Part shown: positions 7,591 to 14,544 of the stretch, in pieces
Layout of the letters: every line of letters starts with the position of its first letter
Numbering within the stretch: position 1 is the first letter of the stretch
Assembly: GCA_947645535.1 (NCBI GenBank)
Contig: CANSDD010000015.1
Coordinates: forward strand, 1 to 21,463
Source: an uncultured Mycoplasmatota bacterium
Lineage (GTDB): Bacteria > Bacillota_I > Bacilli_A > RF39 > UBA660
Direction of reading: 5' to 3'
DNA: 21,463 nt
The notes under the pieces: generated by a model
Database searches by the model: none
The model's input: only the letters and a program-made list of their open reading frames with translations
Told to the model about the DNA's origin: nothing
Program-made: the position numbers and the translations under genes

Positions 7591-8859
7591 ATGAAAATTA
7601 AAAATTTAATTGTAAATAAGAAAACTTTGTCATTGTTGTTAGCAGGAACACTTACATTAACTACATTAGTAGGTTGTGGTAATGAGAGTGCTAGAATAGA
7701 AGAATTAGAACAGCAAGTAAAAGAATTGCAAGAAGAAATAGCTGAATTAAAAGGTGATAAAGAGATTTCTGAAGTAGGAGAAGTATCTGTTAATGAAGAA
7801 AGTAGTATTATTACTGAAGAAAGTAACAAATATCAAAGTAATGATTATAAGATATCCATGACTAATGTATTCGCACTTGAAAGTGAAAATAGGACTTTAT
7901 TTGTAAGATATGATAGTTTAGATGATGACTATGTAACAGATATATTTACAGGAGAAATATATAAATTTAAATGGAAAGGAGAATATGCAAATTCAGTAAG
8001 ACAACTAGAAAGATATAAGGTAAATATTTACAGAGATATATATGTACAAAGAAGTATTGGAGAAATAGTTCCAGAACTTATTGGTAGAACTACAGAAAAT
8101 GCACCAGCTTCTTTATTAAAAAAAGCATATGAACAATTAAATGGAAAGCCTACAATGATGGTAAATATAGAAAATGCAAATGTGGATATATCACATATTG
8201 TCACACTTAAAAATGAACAAAATCAAATATTATTTGTAAAATATGATAGTTTAGATGATGACTATGTAACAGACATATTTACAGGAGAAGTATATAAATT
8301 TAAGCAAACATATAGATATGCCAATTCAGTAGCTAAATTTGGAGTATATAAAGTAAATATTTATGGTGGATATTATTCAACAATTCCATTGTCACATTAT
8401 CCAGATGTGATTGCCCAAGTAAGAGAAGGAAAAATTTCAATGGATTTTTTAAAAAAATTATTTAAAGAATTGAATCATATTGTAGATTATGATTATAATG
8501 GTTCAAGTGAAAATTTAGTTGATATTCAAAAATTACTTGTTTTAAAAAATGATAATTCAACACTATATGCTTATTATAATGATTTATCAAATGACTATGT
8601 AATAGATGCATTTACAAGTACAGAATGTCAATTTCAACAAACATATAGATATGCCAATTCTGTAAATCAGCTTGGATTATATAAAGCAAAGATATTCGGA
8701 GATTTATATAGTACAAAACCAACCGTCTTTGAGCCAGGTATTATAGATACAGTAGAGGATTTTAAAGTACCATTTGAATTATTATATGAATCATATTTAA
8801 CAACTAATGGAATGACATATGATGATATAGAAAAATCAAAACAAATCACATTAAAATAA
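7591..8859 (+). CDS. Lipoprotein with coiled coil and three tandem repeats
   Basis: The 422-residue protein has a lipoprotein signal peptide with a basic start, a hydrophobic core and the lipobox LVGC, making C29 the lipidated residue on the outer face of the membrane. Residues 33-55 form a heptad-like Glu/Leu-rich coiled coil. Three repeats of about 74 residues follow at 93-165, 203-276 and 314-387, offset by about 110 residues. Each has the pattern L-x-V/Y-x-Y-(D/N)-x-L-x-x-DYV-x-D-x-FT, then YANSV and Y-K-x-x-I. Repeats 1 and 2 share YDSLDDDYVTDIFTGE exactly; repeats 2 and 3 share QTYRYANSV. No enzymatic motif is visible, so a surface-binding or structural role is likeliest. It has its own promoter and lies between truB and rpsO, where it breaks the usual cluster. 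Confidence 0.8.
   Translation: MKIKNLIVNKKTLSLLLAGTLTLTTLVGCGNESARIEELEQQVKELQEEIAELKGDKEISEVGEVSVNEESSIITEESNKYQSNDYKISMTNVFALESENRTLFVRYDSLDDDYVTDIFTGEIYKFKWKGEYANSVRQLERYKVNIYRDIYVQRSIGEIVPELIGRTTENAPASLLKKAYEQLNGKPTMMVNIENANVDISHIVTLKNEQNQILFVKYDSLDDDYVTDIFTGEVYKFKQTYRYANSVAKFGVYKVNIYGGYYSTIPLSHYPDVIAQVREGKISMDFLKKLFKELNHIVDYDYNGSSENLVDIQKLLVLKNDNSTLYAYYNDLSNDYVIDAFTSTECQFQQTYRYANSVNQLGLYKAKIFGDLYSTKPTVFEPGIIDTVEDFKVPFELLYESYLTTNGMTYDDIEKSKQITLK
7867..8085 (+). repeat. Lipoprotein internal repeat 1
   Basis: First copy (residues 93-165). Its core DNA around 7910-7970 is nearly identical to the matching part of copy 2, with only a few silent or conservative changes. Confidence 0.85.
8197..8418 (+). 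repeat. Lipoprotein internal repeat 2
   Basis: Second copy (residues 203-276). Its first half matches repeat 1 almost base for base, and its ACATATAGATATGCCAATTC stretch near 8308 recurs in repeat 3. Confidence 0.85.
8530..8751 (+). repeat. Lipoprotein internal repeat 3 (most diverged)
   Basis: Third copy (residues 314-387). It has diverged in the first half (YNDLSNDYVIDAFTS) but keeps the QTYRYANSV block of repeat 2 at DNA level. Confidence 0.8.
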
Positions 8860-8869
8860 AAAATTTATC

Positions 8870-8898
8870 TTGCATATTTTAACATTTACGTGTATAGT
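8870..8898 (+). promoter_or_regulatory. Promoter of rpsO
   Basis: TTGCAT (8870-8875), a 17-base spacer and TATAGT (8893-8898). The predicted start near 8905 gives a leader of about 78 bases, long compared with other genes here. Confidence 0.6.
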
Positions 8899-8904
8899 AT
8901 TAGT

Positions 8905-8982
8905 AGTACTTAGACGTGGATTTAAGAAATTCCGACTTATTTCTAGGTTTAAGCGAATTATATAATAAGGAAGGTGAGTAAA
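8905..8982 (+). promoter_or_regulatory. Structured 5' leader of rpsO (candidate S15 autoregulatory site)
   Basis: CTTAGAC (8909-8915) can pair with GTTTAAG (8947-8953, one G-U pair) around an inner stem AGAAAT (8925-8930) / ATTTCT (8939-8944). An alternative hairpin at 8918-8933 (GGATTT/AAATTCC-type, one mismatch) excludes the inner stem. S15 represses its own translation through leader RNA in several bacteria, by different structures, so a leader with alternative folds upstream of AAGGAAGGTGA (8971-8977 core) is plausible. This is pairing by eye only. Confidence 0.35.
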
Positions 8983-9252
8983 ATGGCATTAACAAAAGTT
9001 CAAAAAGAAGAAATCATTAAGAAATATGCAAAAAATGAAAAAGATACTGGATCTAGTGAAGTTCAAATCGCAATTTTAACTGAAGAGATTAAAACATTAA
9101 CAGAACATTTAAAAGAACATCCACATGATTTCCATTCTAGAAGAGGATTACTTAAAAAAGTAGGACAAAGAAGAAGTTTATTAAATTATTTAATTAAAAC
9201 TGATGTTACTAGATATCGTGAAATCGTTAAAAGTTTAGGATTAAGAAAATAA
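8983..9252 (+). CDS. rpsO: Small ribosomal subunit protein S15
   Basis: Binds the 16S rRNA central domain and bridges to the 50S subunit. The 89-residue protein matches the universal S15 pattern: DTGSSEVQIA, ILTEEI, HPHDFHSRRGLL, VGQRRSLLNYL and YREIVKSLGLRK. I use ATG 8983, which gives the standard length; the in-frame GTG at 8974 lies in the ribosome site. pnp follows after a hairpin, the conserved rpsO-pnp arrangement. Confidence 0.98.
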   Translation: MALTKVQKEEIIKKYAKNEKDTGSSEVQIAILTEEIKTLTEHLKEHPHDFHSRRGLLKKVGQRRSLLNYLIKTDVTRYREIVKSLGLRK

Positions 9253-9266
9253 AGTAATTAGAAGTA

Positions 9267-9298
9267 GGCACTCTTTTTTTGAGTGTCTTTGTTTGTTT
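9267..9298 (+). terminator. Hairpin between rpsO and pnp (terminator or pnp leader stem)
   Basis: GGCACTC (9267-9273) pairs with GAGTGTC (9281-9287) across a loop of seven T. The following T tract is interrupted by G (tttgtttgttt) and the pnp ribosome site AGGAGG starts at 9299. It looks like a leaky terminator. Since pnp has no obvious separate promoter, some read-through is expected, and the stem may also act in pnp mRNA processing. Confidence 0.6.
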
Positions 9299-9309
9299 AG
9301 GAGGTAAAC

Positions 9310-11439
9310 ATGAAAAAAGTATTTGAATTAGATTTTAGAGGAAGAAAATTAGTTGTAGAGCATGGGGAACTTGCAAAGCAAGCAAATGGAGCTGTATTAG
9401 TAAGATATGGGGATACAGTTATTTTATCGACAGTAGTAGTATCAAAAACTGCTAATGTATTGTCTGATTTTTTCCCACTTATGGTATTGTATCAAGAAAA
9501 ATTATATTCAGTAGGAAAAATACCAGGTGGATTTATTAAAAGAGAAGGTAGACCTACAGAAAATGCAACTTTGGCTGCTCGTATGATAGATAGACCAATG
9601 AGACCTCTATTTCCAGAAAATTTTAGAAATGAAGTCCAAATCGTCAATACAGTATTATCTGTAGACCAAGATAATAGTCCAGAAATGACTGCTATGTTTG
9701 GCTCTTCTTTAGCAACTAGTATTTCTAAAATACCATTTGATGGCCCAATTGCAGGTGTAAAAGTAGGAAGAATTGATGGAAAATTTATTATAAATCCTAC
9801 CAAAGAACAATCAGAGCTTTCTGATATTGATTTAACTGTAGCTGGAACAAAAACAGCTATCAATATGGTAGAATCTAGTGCCAAAGAAGCAAGTGAAGAA
9901 GATATGCTAGAAGCTCTTATGTTTGGACATGAAGCTATAAAAGAATTAATTGCATTTGAAGAGGAAATCATTGCTGAAATAGGAGAAGAAAAAATGGAAT
10001 ATGAAGTGCTTGATATTCCAGAAGAATTAAAATTAGAAATCAAAGAAGCAGTTTCTAAAGACTTAAATAATGCATTTCATATAAAAGATAAATTAGAAAG
10101 TTATGCTGCAATAGATAAAATAAAAGAAGAGACAGTAGAAAAATATAAAGAATTAAATATAGAATTAGATGAAGCTAGTTTAAACGAATTAGTAACCAAA
10201 GTAAAATTAGTATTAGAAGAAATAGAATATGAAATATTTAGAAATATTGTGGTGAAAGAAAAAGTACGTGCAGATGGAAGAGCAATGGATGAAATTCGTC
10301 CATTATCAACGAATATAGATTTACTTCCTCGTACCCATGGTTCAGCTTTATTTACTCGTGGACAGACACAAGCATTATCAATTGTAACATTAGGAGCATT
10401 AGGAGAACATCAAATTTTAGATGGGCTTACAATTGAAGATGAAAAGCGTTTTATGTTACATTATAATTTTCCACAGTTTAGTGTAGGAGAAACAGGACGT
10501 TATGGAGCACCAGGAAGAAGAGAGATTGGTCATGGTGCTTTAGGGGAAAAAGCATTATCTAGGGTTATTCCAAGCGAAGAAGAATTCCCTTATACAATTC
10601 GTGTTGTATCTGAAATATTAGAAAGCAATGGTTCTTCCTCACAGGCAAGTATTTGTGCAGGTTGCATGGCTTTAATGGCAGCAGGTGTACCAATCAAATC
10701 GCCAGTAGCAGGAATCGCAATGGGGTTAATTACAAATGATGATGATTATACAATTTTAACAGATATTCAAGGAATGGAAGATCATTTAGGAGATATGGAC
10801 TTCAAAGTAGCAGGTACCAAAGATGGAATTTGTGCACTTCAAATGGATATTAAAATTAAAGGTATTACAAAAGAAATATTAAAAGAAGCATTAGCGCAAG
10901 CAAAAAAAGCAAGAATGCAAATATTAGATGTTATAAAGGAGCAAATTCCAGAACCAAGAAAAGAAGTTAGTAAATATGCACCTAAAACTCTTGTCTTCAT
11001 GATTAATCCAAATAAGATTAAAGATGTAATTGGTAAAGGTGGAGAGATGATTACGAAAATTATCTTAGAAGCTAGTAATGTAAATGCAGTAACAGATATC
11101 AATGCAGTAAAAGTAGACTTAGAAGATGATGGACGAGTTATTATTTATCATAGTGATCAAGAAATTATTGACAAAACTGCTAATATGATTAAAAATGTTG
11201 TTAAAGAAGTAGAAGAAGGAAAAATTTATAATGGAAAAGTAGTAAAAGTAGAAGATTTTGGGTGTTTTGTAGAATTATGGCCAGGGTGTGAAGGGCTTGT
11301 TCATGTTTCTCATTTAGCCAAAGAACACATTGATAAACCAAGCGATATTATTAAAGTTGGAGATGAAATCGTTGTAAAAGCTTTAGGATTTGATAAAAAA
11401 GGAAGACTTAATTTATCTAGAAAAGAGGCTATCAAATAA
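9310..11439 (+). CDS. pnp: Polynucleotide phosphorylase
   Basis: 3'-5' phosphorolytic exoribonuclease and central RNA decay enzyme. The 709-residue protein has the full family layout: RNase PH-like domain 1 (about 1-230), a helical linker (about 235-315), catalytic RNase PH-like domain 2 (about 320-545) with RTHGSALFTRGQTQAL and the metal-binding pair D491/D497 in EDHLGDMD, a KH domain (about 565-625) with the GKGG loop, and an S1 domain (about 636-705) with FGCFVEL and GLVHVSHL. Nothing is missing. AGGAGG is five bases from the ATG. The stop codon shares its last A with the ATG of the next gene (TAATG), coupling pnp to the HA-like repeat genes. Confidence 0.98.
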   Translation: MKKVFELDFRGRKLVVEHGELAKQANGAVLVRYGDTVILSTVVVSKTANVLSDFFPLMVLYQEKLYSVGKIPGGFIKREGRPTENATLAARMIDRPMRPLFPENFRNEVQIVNTVLSVDQDNSPEMTAMFGSSLATSISKIPFDGPIAGVKVGRIDGKFIINPTKEQSELSDIDLTVAGTKTAINMVESSAKEASEEDMLEALMFGHEAIKELIAFEEEIIAEIGEEKMEYEVLDIPEELKLEIKEAVSKDLNNAFHIKDKLESYAAIDKIKEETVEKYKELNIELDEASLNELVTKVKLVLEEIEYEIFRNIVVKEKVRADGRAMDEIRPLSTNIDLLPRTHGSALFTRGQTQALSIVTLGALGEHQILDGLTIEDEKRFMLHYNFPQFSVGETGRYGAPGRREIGHGALGEKALSRVIPSEEEFPYTIRVVSEILESNGSSSQASICAGCMALMAAGVPIKSPVAGIAMGLITNDDDYTILTDIQGMEDHLGDMDFKVAGTKDGICALQMDIKIKGITKEILKEALAQAKKARMQILDVIKEQIPEPRKEVSKYAPKTLVFMINPNKIKDVIGKGGEMITKIILEASNVNAVTDINAVKVDLEDDGRVIIYHSDQEIIDKTANMIKNVVKEVEEGKIYNGKVVKVEDFGCFVELWPGCEGLVHVSHLAKEHIDKPSDIIKVGDEIVVKALGFDKKGRLNLSRKEAIK

Positions 11440-12149
11440 TGAAAAAACAAGAAGATAAGACAACTAGACTCATTTTAGAAATTAGTAATTATGTTCATAA
11501 ATATGGTGAGTTTCCTAGAAGGGGAACTCTTTCTATTGATGGAATAGATATGGGAAAAGCAATTACAAGAGCTAGAACAGGAGAACTTGTATTAACAAAA
11601 GAACAGATTGCTATATTAGAGCGTTTAGATGATTTTTTGTCACGTACAGAAAAAAATATACAAGAACTTGAAAAATTTTATAGTGAACATGGTCATTTAC
11701 CACTTGGTGATGTCTATTCAAAGTATAAAGATATTATGTGGACATATAAAAGTGGAAAAGTACCAATAACAGAATCGCAAAGAAAAAGACTAGAAGTAAT
11801 CGGTGCTCTTTTAGATAAAACTGAGAGAATGGTACGCTCTATAGAAGCCTTTTATAAAGAAAATGGGACATTACCAAAACGTGGTGATAAGACAGTAGAA
11901 GGATATGATATGGGTAATGCGATTATTGGATATAGAAATGGCAAAAGAGAATTAACAATTTCTCAAATGGAGCGATTAAAAACAATTGGAATAACTTTTT
12001 TGAATATGAAAATAAAAGCAGAACAAGTAGTACGTACTAGAATTATTTCAGAAAATGAGAAAAGTCTAAGTGAAAAAATAAAGCAATTAAAAGCTGAAAG
12101 AGACAATTTAATCAATGATTCTAATACAATAAAAGAAAAAAAATTTTAA
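11439..12149 (+). CDS. HA-like triple-repeat protein A, coupled to pnp
   Basis: This 236-residue protein has three imperfect repeats at about 10-66, 72-125 and 130-187, then a charged, probably coiled-coil tail (203-236). The repeat pattern is a helix ending F/Y-x-x-x-(Y/H/N)-G-x-(F/L)-P, then DMG-x-AI-x-x-(Y/A)-R-x-G-x-x-x-LT-x-x-Q-x-x-RL-x-x-IG. This resembles the helicase-associated (HA) domain, a small three-helix putative nucleic-acid-binding unit seen in series in some helicases, but no helicase or other catalytic motif is present. Repeats 1 and 3 keep DMG; repeat 2 lacks it. The ATG overlaps the pnp stop (TAATG), so expression should follow pnp. An RNA- or DNA-binding role is inference only. 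Confidence 0.6.
   Translation: MKKQEDKTTRLILEISNYVHKYGEFPRRGTLSIDGIDMGKAITRARTGELVLTKEQIAILERLDDFLSRTEKNIQELEKFYSEHGHLPLGDVYSKYKDIMWTYKSGKVPITESQRKRLEVIGALLDKTERMVRSIEAFYKENGTLPKRGDKTVEGYDMGNAIIGYRNGKRELTISQMERLKTIGITFLNMKIKAEQVVRTRIISENEKSLSEKIKQLKAERDNLINDSNTIKEKKF
11466..11999 (+). repeat. Three-repeat HA-like module, copy 1
   Basis: Repeats of about 55-58 residues in gene A. The DNA near 11503-11550 (TATGGTGAGTTTCCT and GGAACTCTTTCT blocks) is nearly identical to the same part of copy 2, showing recent duplication. Confidence 0.7.
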
Positions 12150-12174
12150 ATTATATAGTAAAGGGTGATGTGTA

Positions 12175-12894
12175 ATGAATGAATTGGAACAACAAATAAC
12201 CAGGATTCTTATTGAATTAGCTAATTATGTTTGTACATATGGTGAGTTTCCTCCAAAAGGAACTCTTTCTAGTGATGGAATAGATATGAATCAATTGTTA
12301 TATAATTATCGTAATGGGAAAATAGAATTTACAGAAAAACAAGAGCATTTGATTTCCCTTTTAATACATTTGTTATCAAAAACTGAATGGAATATTCGCG
12401 AAGTAGAATATTATTATTGTACTTATGGATATTTACCATATTCTAAAGAATGTCATAAATTAAGAAAAGCAATTAGTGATTTTAGAACAGGAAAAATAGC
12501 AATTACAGAGTCACAACAAAAGAGATTAGAAGCAATAGGAGCATTATCTACTGCTACAGAGAAAACAGTACGCTCAATTGAAGAATTTTATAGTATACAT
12601 AATAGGCTTCCAGAATATGGAGAGTATAATCATAGATATTGTGATATGGGAAGAGCAATTGTGGATTATCAAAATGGTAATCGTTTACTTACATTGGGGC
12701 AAAAAGTAAGATTAGAAAAAATAGGTATTTCTTTTAAAAAAATTCAGGTTAAAAAAGAACCTGGCTTGGCAATTCGTCTTGTAGAAGAAAAATCAATATC
12801 TCAAAGAAAAATAAATAGATTGAAAAAAGCAAGAGATTCTTTTATAGAAGATTTGCTAGAAGATAAAAAAATACTATTTAAAGAATATTTTTAA
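12175..12894 (+). CDS. HA-like triple-repeat protein B
   Basis: A 239-residue paralogue of the preceding protein with the same layout: repeats at about 10-66, 72-125 and 131-187 and a basic coiled-coil tail (about 205-239). Shared landmarks include TYGEFP, SSDGIDM, RNGK, the GKIAITESQQKRLEAIGAL block in repeat 2, and CDMGRAI with RLLTLGQ in repeat 3. In repeat 1 the canonical DMG-x-AI is altered to DMNQLL. AAGGGTGATG at 12161-12170 precedes the ATG; the gap to gene A is 25 bases with no terminator, so it continues the pnp operon. No catalytic motif. Function unknown. Confidence 0.6.
   Translation: MNELEQQITRILIELANYVCTYGEFPPKGTLSSDGIDMNQLLYNYRNGKIEFTEKQEHLISLLIHLLSKTEWNIREVEYYYCTYGYLPYSKECHKLRKAISDFRTGKIAITESQQKRLEAIGALSTATEKTVRSIEEFYSIHNRLPEYGEYNHRYCDMGRAIVDYQNGNRLLTLGQKVRLEKIGISFKKIQVKKEPGLAIRLVEEKSISQRKINRLKKARDSFIEDLLEDKKILFKEYF
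12202..12735 (+). repeat. Three-repeat HA-like module, copy 2
   Basis: Same register as copy 1. The first repeat matches copy 1 at DNA level around 12236-12290, while the second and third repeats are more diverged. Confidence 0.7.
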
Positions 12895-12935
12895 GTTTTG
12901 ATTATATGTTTAGAAAGTGAAGTGACAGAAGTTAT

Positions 12936-14264
12936 ATGATTAAAGAAGAAGAAACTACAACTTTATTACTAGAAATATTTGAGTATTTTTGTCAGCATAA
13001 AAAATTACCTGAAAATGGAATAGATATGAAGCTTGTATTAGATGAATATTATATGAAAAGTGTAAAATTGACTAGATTTCAAAAAGAATTGTTGCACTTT
13101 ATAAAAGTATTCTCAAGGTTAGAAGAAGTAATACAGGAAATAGAAAATTATTACTATCATTATCACTTTTTACCAACTGCTTCTAAATATAGAAATTGTA
13201 TTTTTGAAATCAAAAATGGACTAGTTCCTATTTTAGAAGAACAAAAAAAACGATTAGATGCAATGAATGTATTTGTAAATCCTAATGAAAAAATGGTATT
13301 ATCTATTGAAAAATTTTATAGCAAAAATAACCGAATTCCTAAAATAGGGGAATTAAATGAAAATAATTCTGATATGGGACATGCTATTTGTGATTATAGG
13401 CATGGAAAACGATTATTAACAGAAGAACAAAAACTAAGATTGGAAAAGTTAGGAATTAAGTTTGTAAGTGCAAGAATTGTAGGAGAAGAGAAAATGGGAA
13501 TCAAAGTTATTAAACAAGAGGATATAAAATTGTATAGTACTAATGAAAATAGAGTGTTGAAAAAAGAAGAAATTACCAAATTGTTAATAGAAGTTTCACA
13601 TATTTTTTGTACATATGGAGAATTTTCAGATGAATTAATTTCTAGTACTGGATATGATATTCGTCAGTTTTTATGTGACTGTTATGCTGAAAAAATTGAA
13701 TTTACAAATACACAAATTGATTTATTTTACCTTTTAAAAAGGTTAATATCTAAAACAGAAAAAAATATTATTGAATTAGAAAATTATTATCGAATTTATG
13801 GATGCTTACCAACATCAAGAGAAAATAGTAGATTGTATAAAGCTATTAATGATTATAAACATGGAAAAATAGCACTTACAGAAACTCAAAAAAGTAGGTT
13901 AGAGAATATTGGAGCATTATCAAGTGCTACTGAGAAAATGGTATTTTCAATAGAACAATTTTATATAGAAAATAACAGACTACCTTTAAAAGGAGAATGT
14001 AATCATTATTTTTATGATATGGGTCAGGCAATCGAAGATTATCAAAATGGTATTAGATTATTAACGATTAATCAGAAAATGAGATTGGAAAAACTAGGAG
14101 TTCATTTTAGAAATGTTTTATTAAAAGAAGAAGAGGAATTGTCGATTCAACTTGTAGACAGAGAAACTAAAATACGAAGTAAAAGATTGACTCAGTTGAA
14201 GAAGGAGAGAGAAATGCTATTAACAAAATTGCTAGAACAAGAAAAAATTTTTCAAAAAGTGTAA
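12936..14264 (+). CDS. HA-like six-repeat protein C (two fused modules)
   Basis: This 442-residue protein is two copies of the module found in genes A and B joined in one frame. Module 1 has repeats at about 8-58, 64-115 and 119-177; a linker at 178-209 corresponds to a shortened tail; module 2 has repeats at about 211-268, 275-328 and 335-391; a Lys/Glu-rich coiled coil follows at 405-442. Module 2 is closest to protein B (GKIALTETQKSRLENIGALSSATEK against GKIAITESQQKRLEAIGALSTATEK, compared piecewise). The first repeat of each module is the most eroded. The ribosome site is weak (AAGTGAAGTGA, 12915-12925), the poorest in the operon. No terminator separates it from gene B. Confidence 0.6.
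   Translation: MIKEEETTTLLLEIFEYFCQHKKLPENGIDMKLVLDEYYMKSVKLTRFQKELLHFIKVFSRLEEVIQEIENYYYHYHFLPTASKYRNCIFEIKNGLVPILEEQKKRLDAMNVFVNPNEKMVLSIEKFYSKNNRIPKIGELNENNSDMGHAICDYRHGKRLLTEEQKLRLEKLGIKFVSARIVGEEKMGIKVIKQEDIKLYSTNENRVLKKEEITKLLIEVSHIFCTYGEFSDELISSTGYDIRQFLCDCYAEKIEFTNTQIDLFYLLKRLISKTEKNIIELENYYRIYGCLPTSRENSRLYKAINDYKHGKIALTETQKSRLENIGALSSATEKMVFSIEQFYIENNRLPLKGECNHYFYDMGQAIEDYQNGIRLLTINQKMRLEKLGVHFRNVLLKEEEELSIQLVDRETKIRSKRLTQLKKEREMLLTKLLEQEKIFQKV
12957..13466 (+). repeat. Three-repeat HA-like module, copy 3
   Basis: N-terminal half of gene C. The first repeat has lost several residues around the GxP turn, and repeat 3 retains SDMGHAI and RHGKRLLTEEQ. Confidence 0.65.
13566..14108 (+). 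repeat. Three-repeat HA-like module, copy 4
   Basis: C-terminal half of gene C. It retains TYGEF, YDIRQF, the GALSSATEK boundary and YDMGQAIEDYQNG. Confidence 0.65.
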
Positions 14265-14288
14265 ATAAAAATTTTTTTTTGTAATAAA

Positions 14289-14319
14289 TTGATTAATTTA
14301 TCTAAATTTAGTGTACAAT
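14289..14319 (+). promoter_or_regulatory. Possible promoter of the 48-residue membrane peptide
   Basis: TTGATT (14289-14294), a long 19-base spacer and TACAAT (14314-14319) preceded directly by TG. The spacing is not ideal. The segment 14265-14371 is otherwise A/T runs with no convincing terminator for the pnp operon. Confidence 0.35.
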
Positions 14320-14371
14320 AAATTTATAGTAGAAATAAATTTTTTTCAAAAGAATAAAAGGAGTGAATGTA

Positions 14372-14518
14372 ATGAAAGAAATACTAGCAATTATAGGAAC
14401 AATTATTATAGTAGCACTTTGTGGATATGGAATTTATAAACAAGTAGATGATTTTAATAAGAAAAGTTCAGGAGAAACTGCGTATGTAGAAGTTGTTCCT
14501 AATACTGTAATATTTTAA
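14372..14518 (+). CDS. 48-residue single-pass membrane peptide
   Basis: A short frame from ATG 14372 to TAA 14516-14518. AAAGGAGTGA (14357-14366) is a strong, well-spaced ribosome site (AGGAG eight bases before ATG). Residues 4-22 (ILAIIGTIIIVALCGYGIY) form one membrane helix, followed by a charged segment and a hydrophobic VVPNTVIF end. No family is recognised. It could be a small regulatory membrane peptide, a toxin-like peptide or a helper of an unknown complex. Support comes from the ribosome site, a fitting promoter and a shared terminator at its stop. Confidence 0.6.
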   Translation: MKEILAIIGTIIIVALCGYGIYKQVDDFNKKSSGETAYVEVVPNTVIF

Positions 14519-14544
14519 AAAGAACACTATTCGTGCTCTTTTAT
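14518..14544. terminator. Bidirectional terminator between the membrane peptide and the HIT gene
   Basis: AAAAGAACAC pairs with GTGCTCTTTT across a 5-base loop (one A-C mismatch), with A runs before and T runs after, so it can end transcripts from both convergent genes. It overlaps both stop codons. Confidence 0.55.

Noticed and set aside
9492..10043. 183-codon open frame on the minus strand inside pnp
   Set aside because: It lies antisense to conserved PNPase domain 1, has a Ser/Ile-rich composition typical of reversed coding DNA, and no ribosome site or family motif.
11439..14264. Reading the repeats as TPR or pentatricopeptide-like arrays
   Set aside because: Repeat length is about 55 residues, not 34-35, and the conserved G-x-P, DMG and LTxxQxxRLxxIG landmarks fit HA-like units better.
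14265..14281. A5T9-like run after the HA-like genes read as a terminator
   Set aside because: The stem would be pure A-T with no real loop; this is ordinary A/T-rich spacer.
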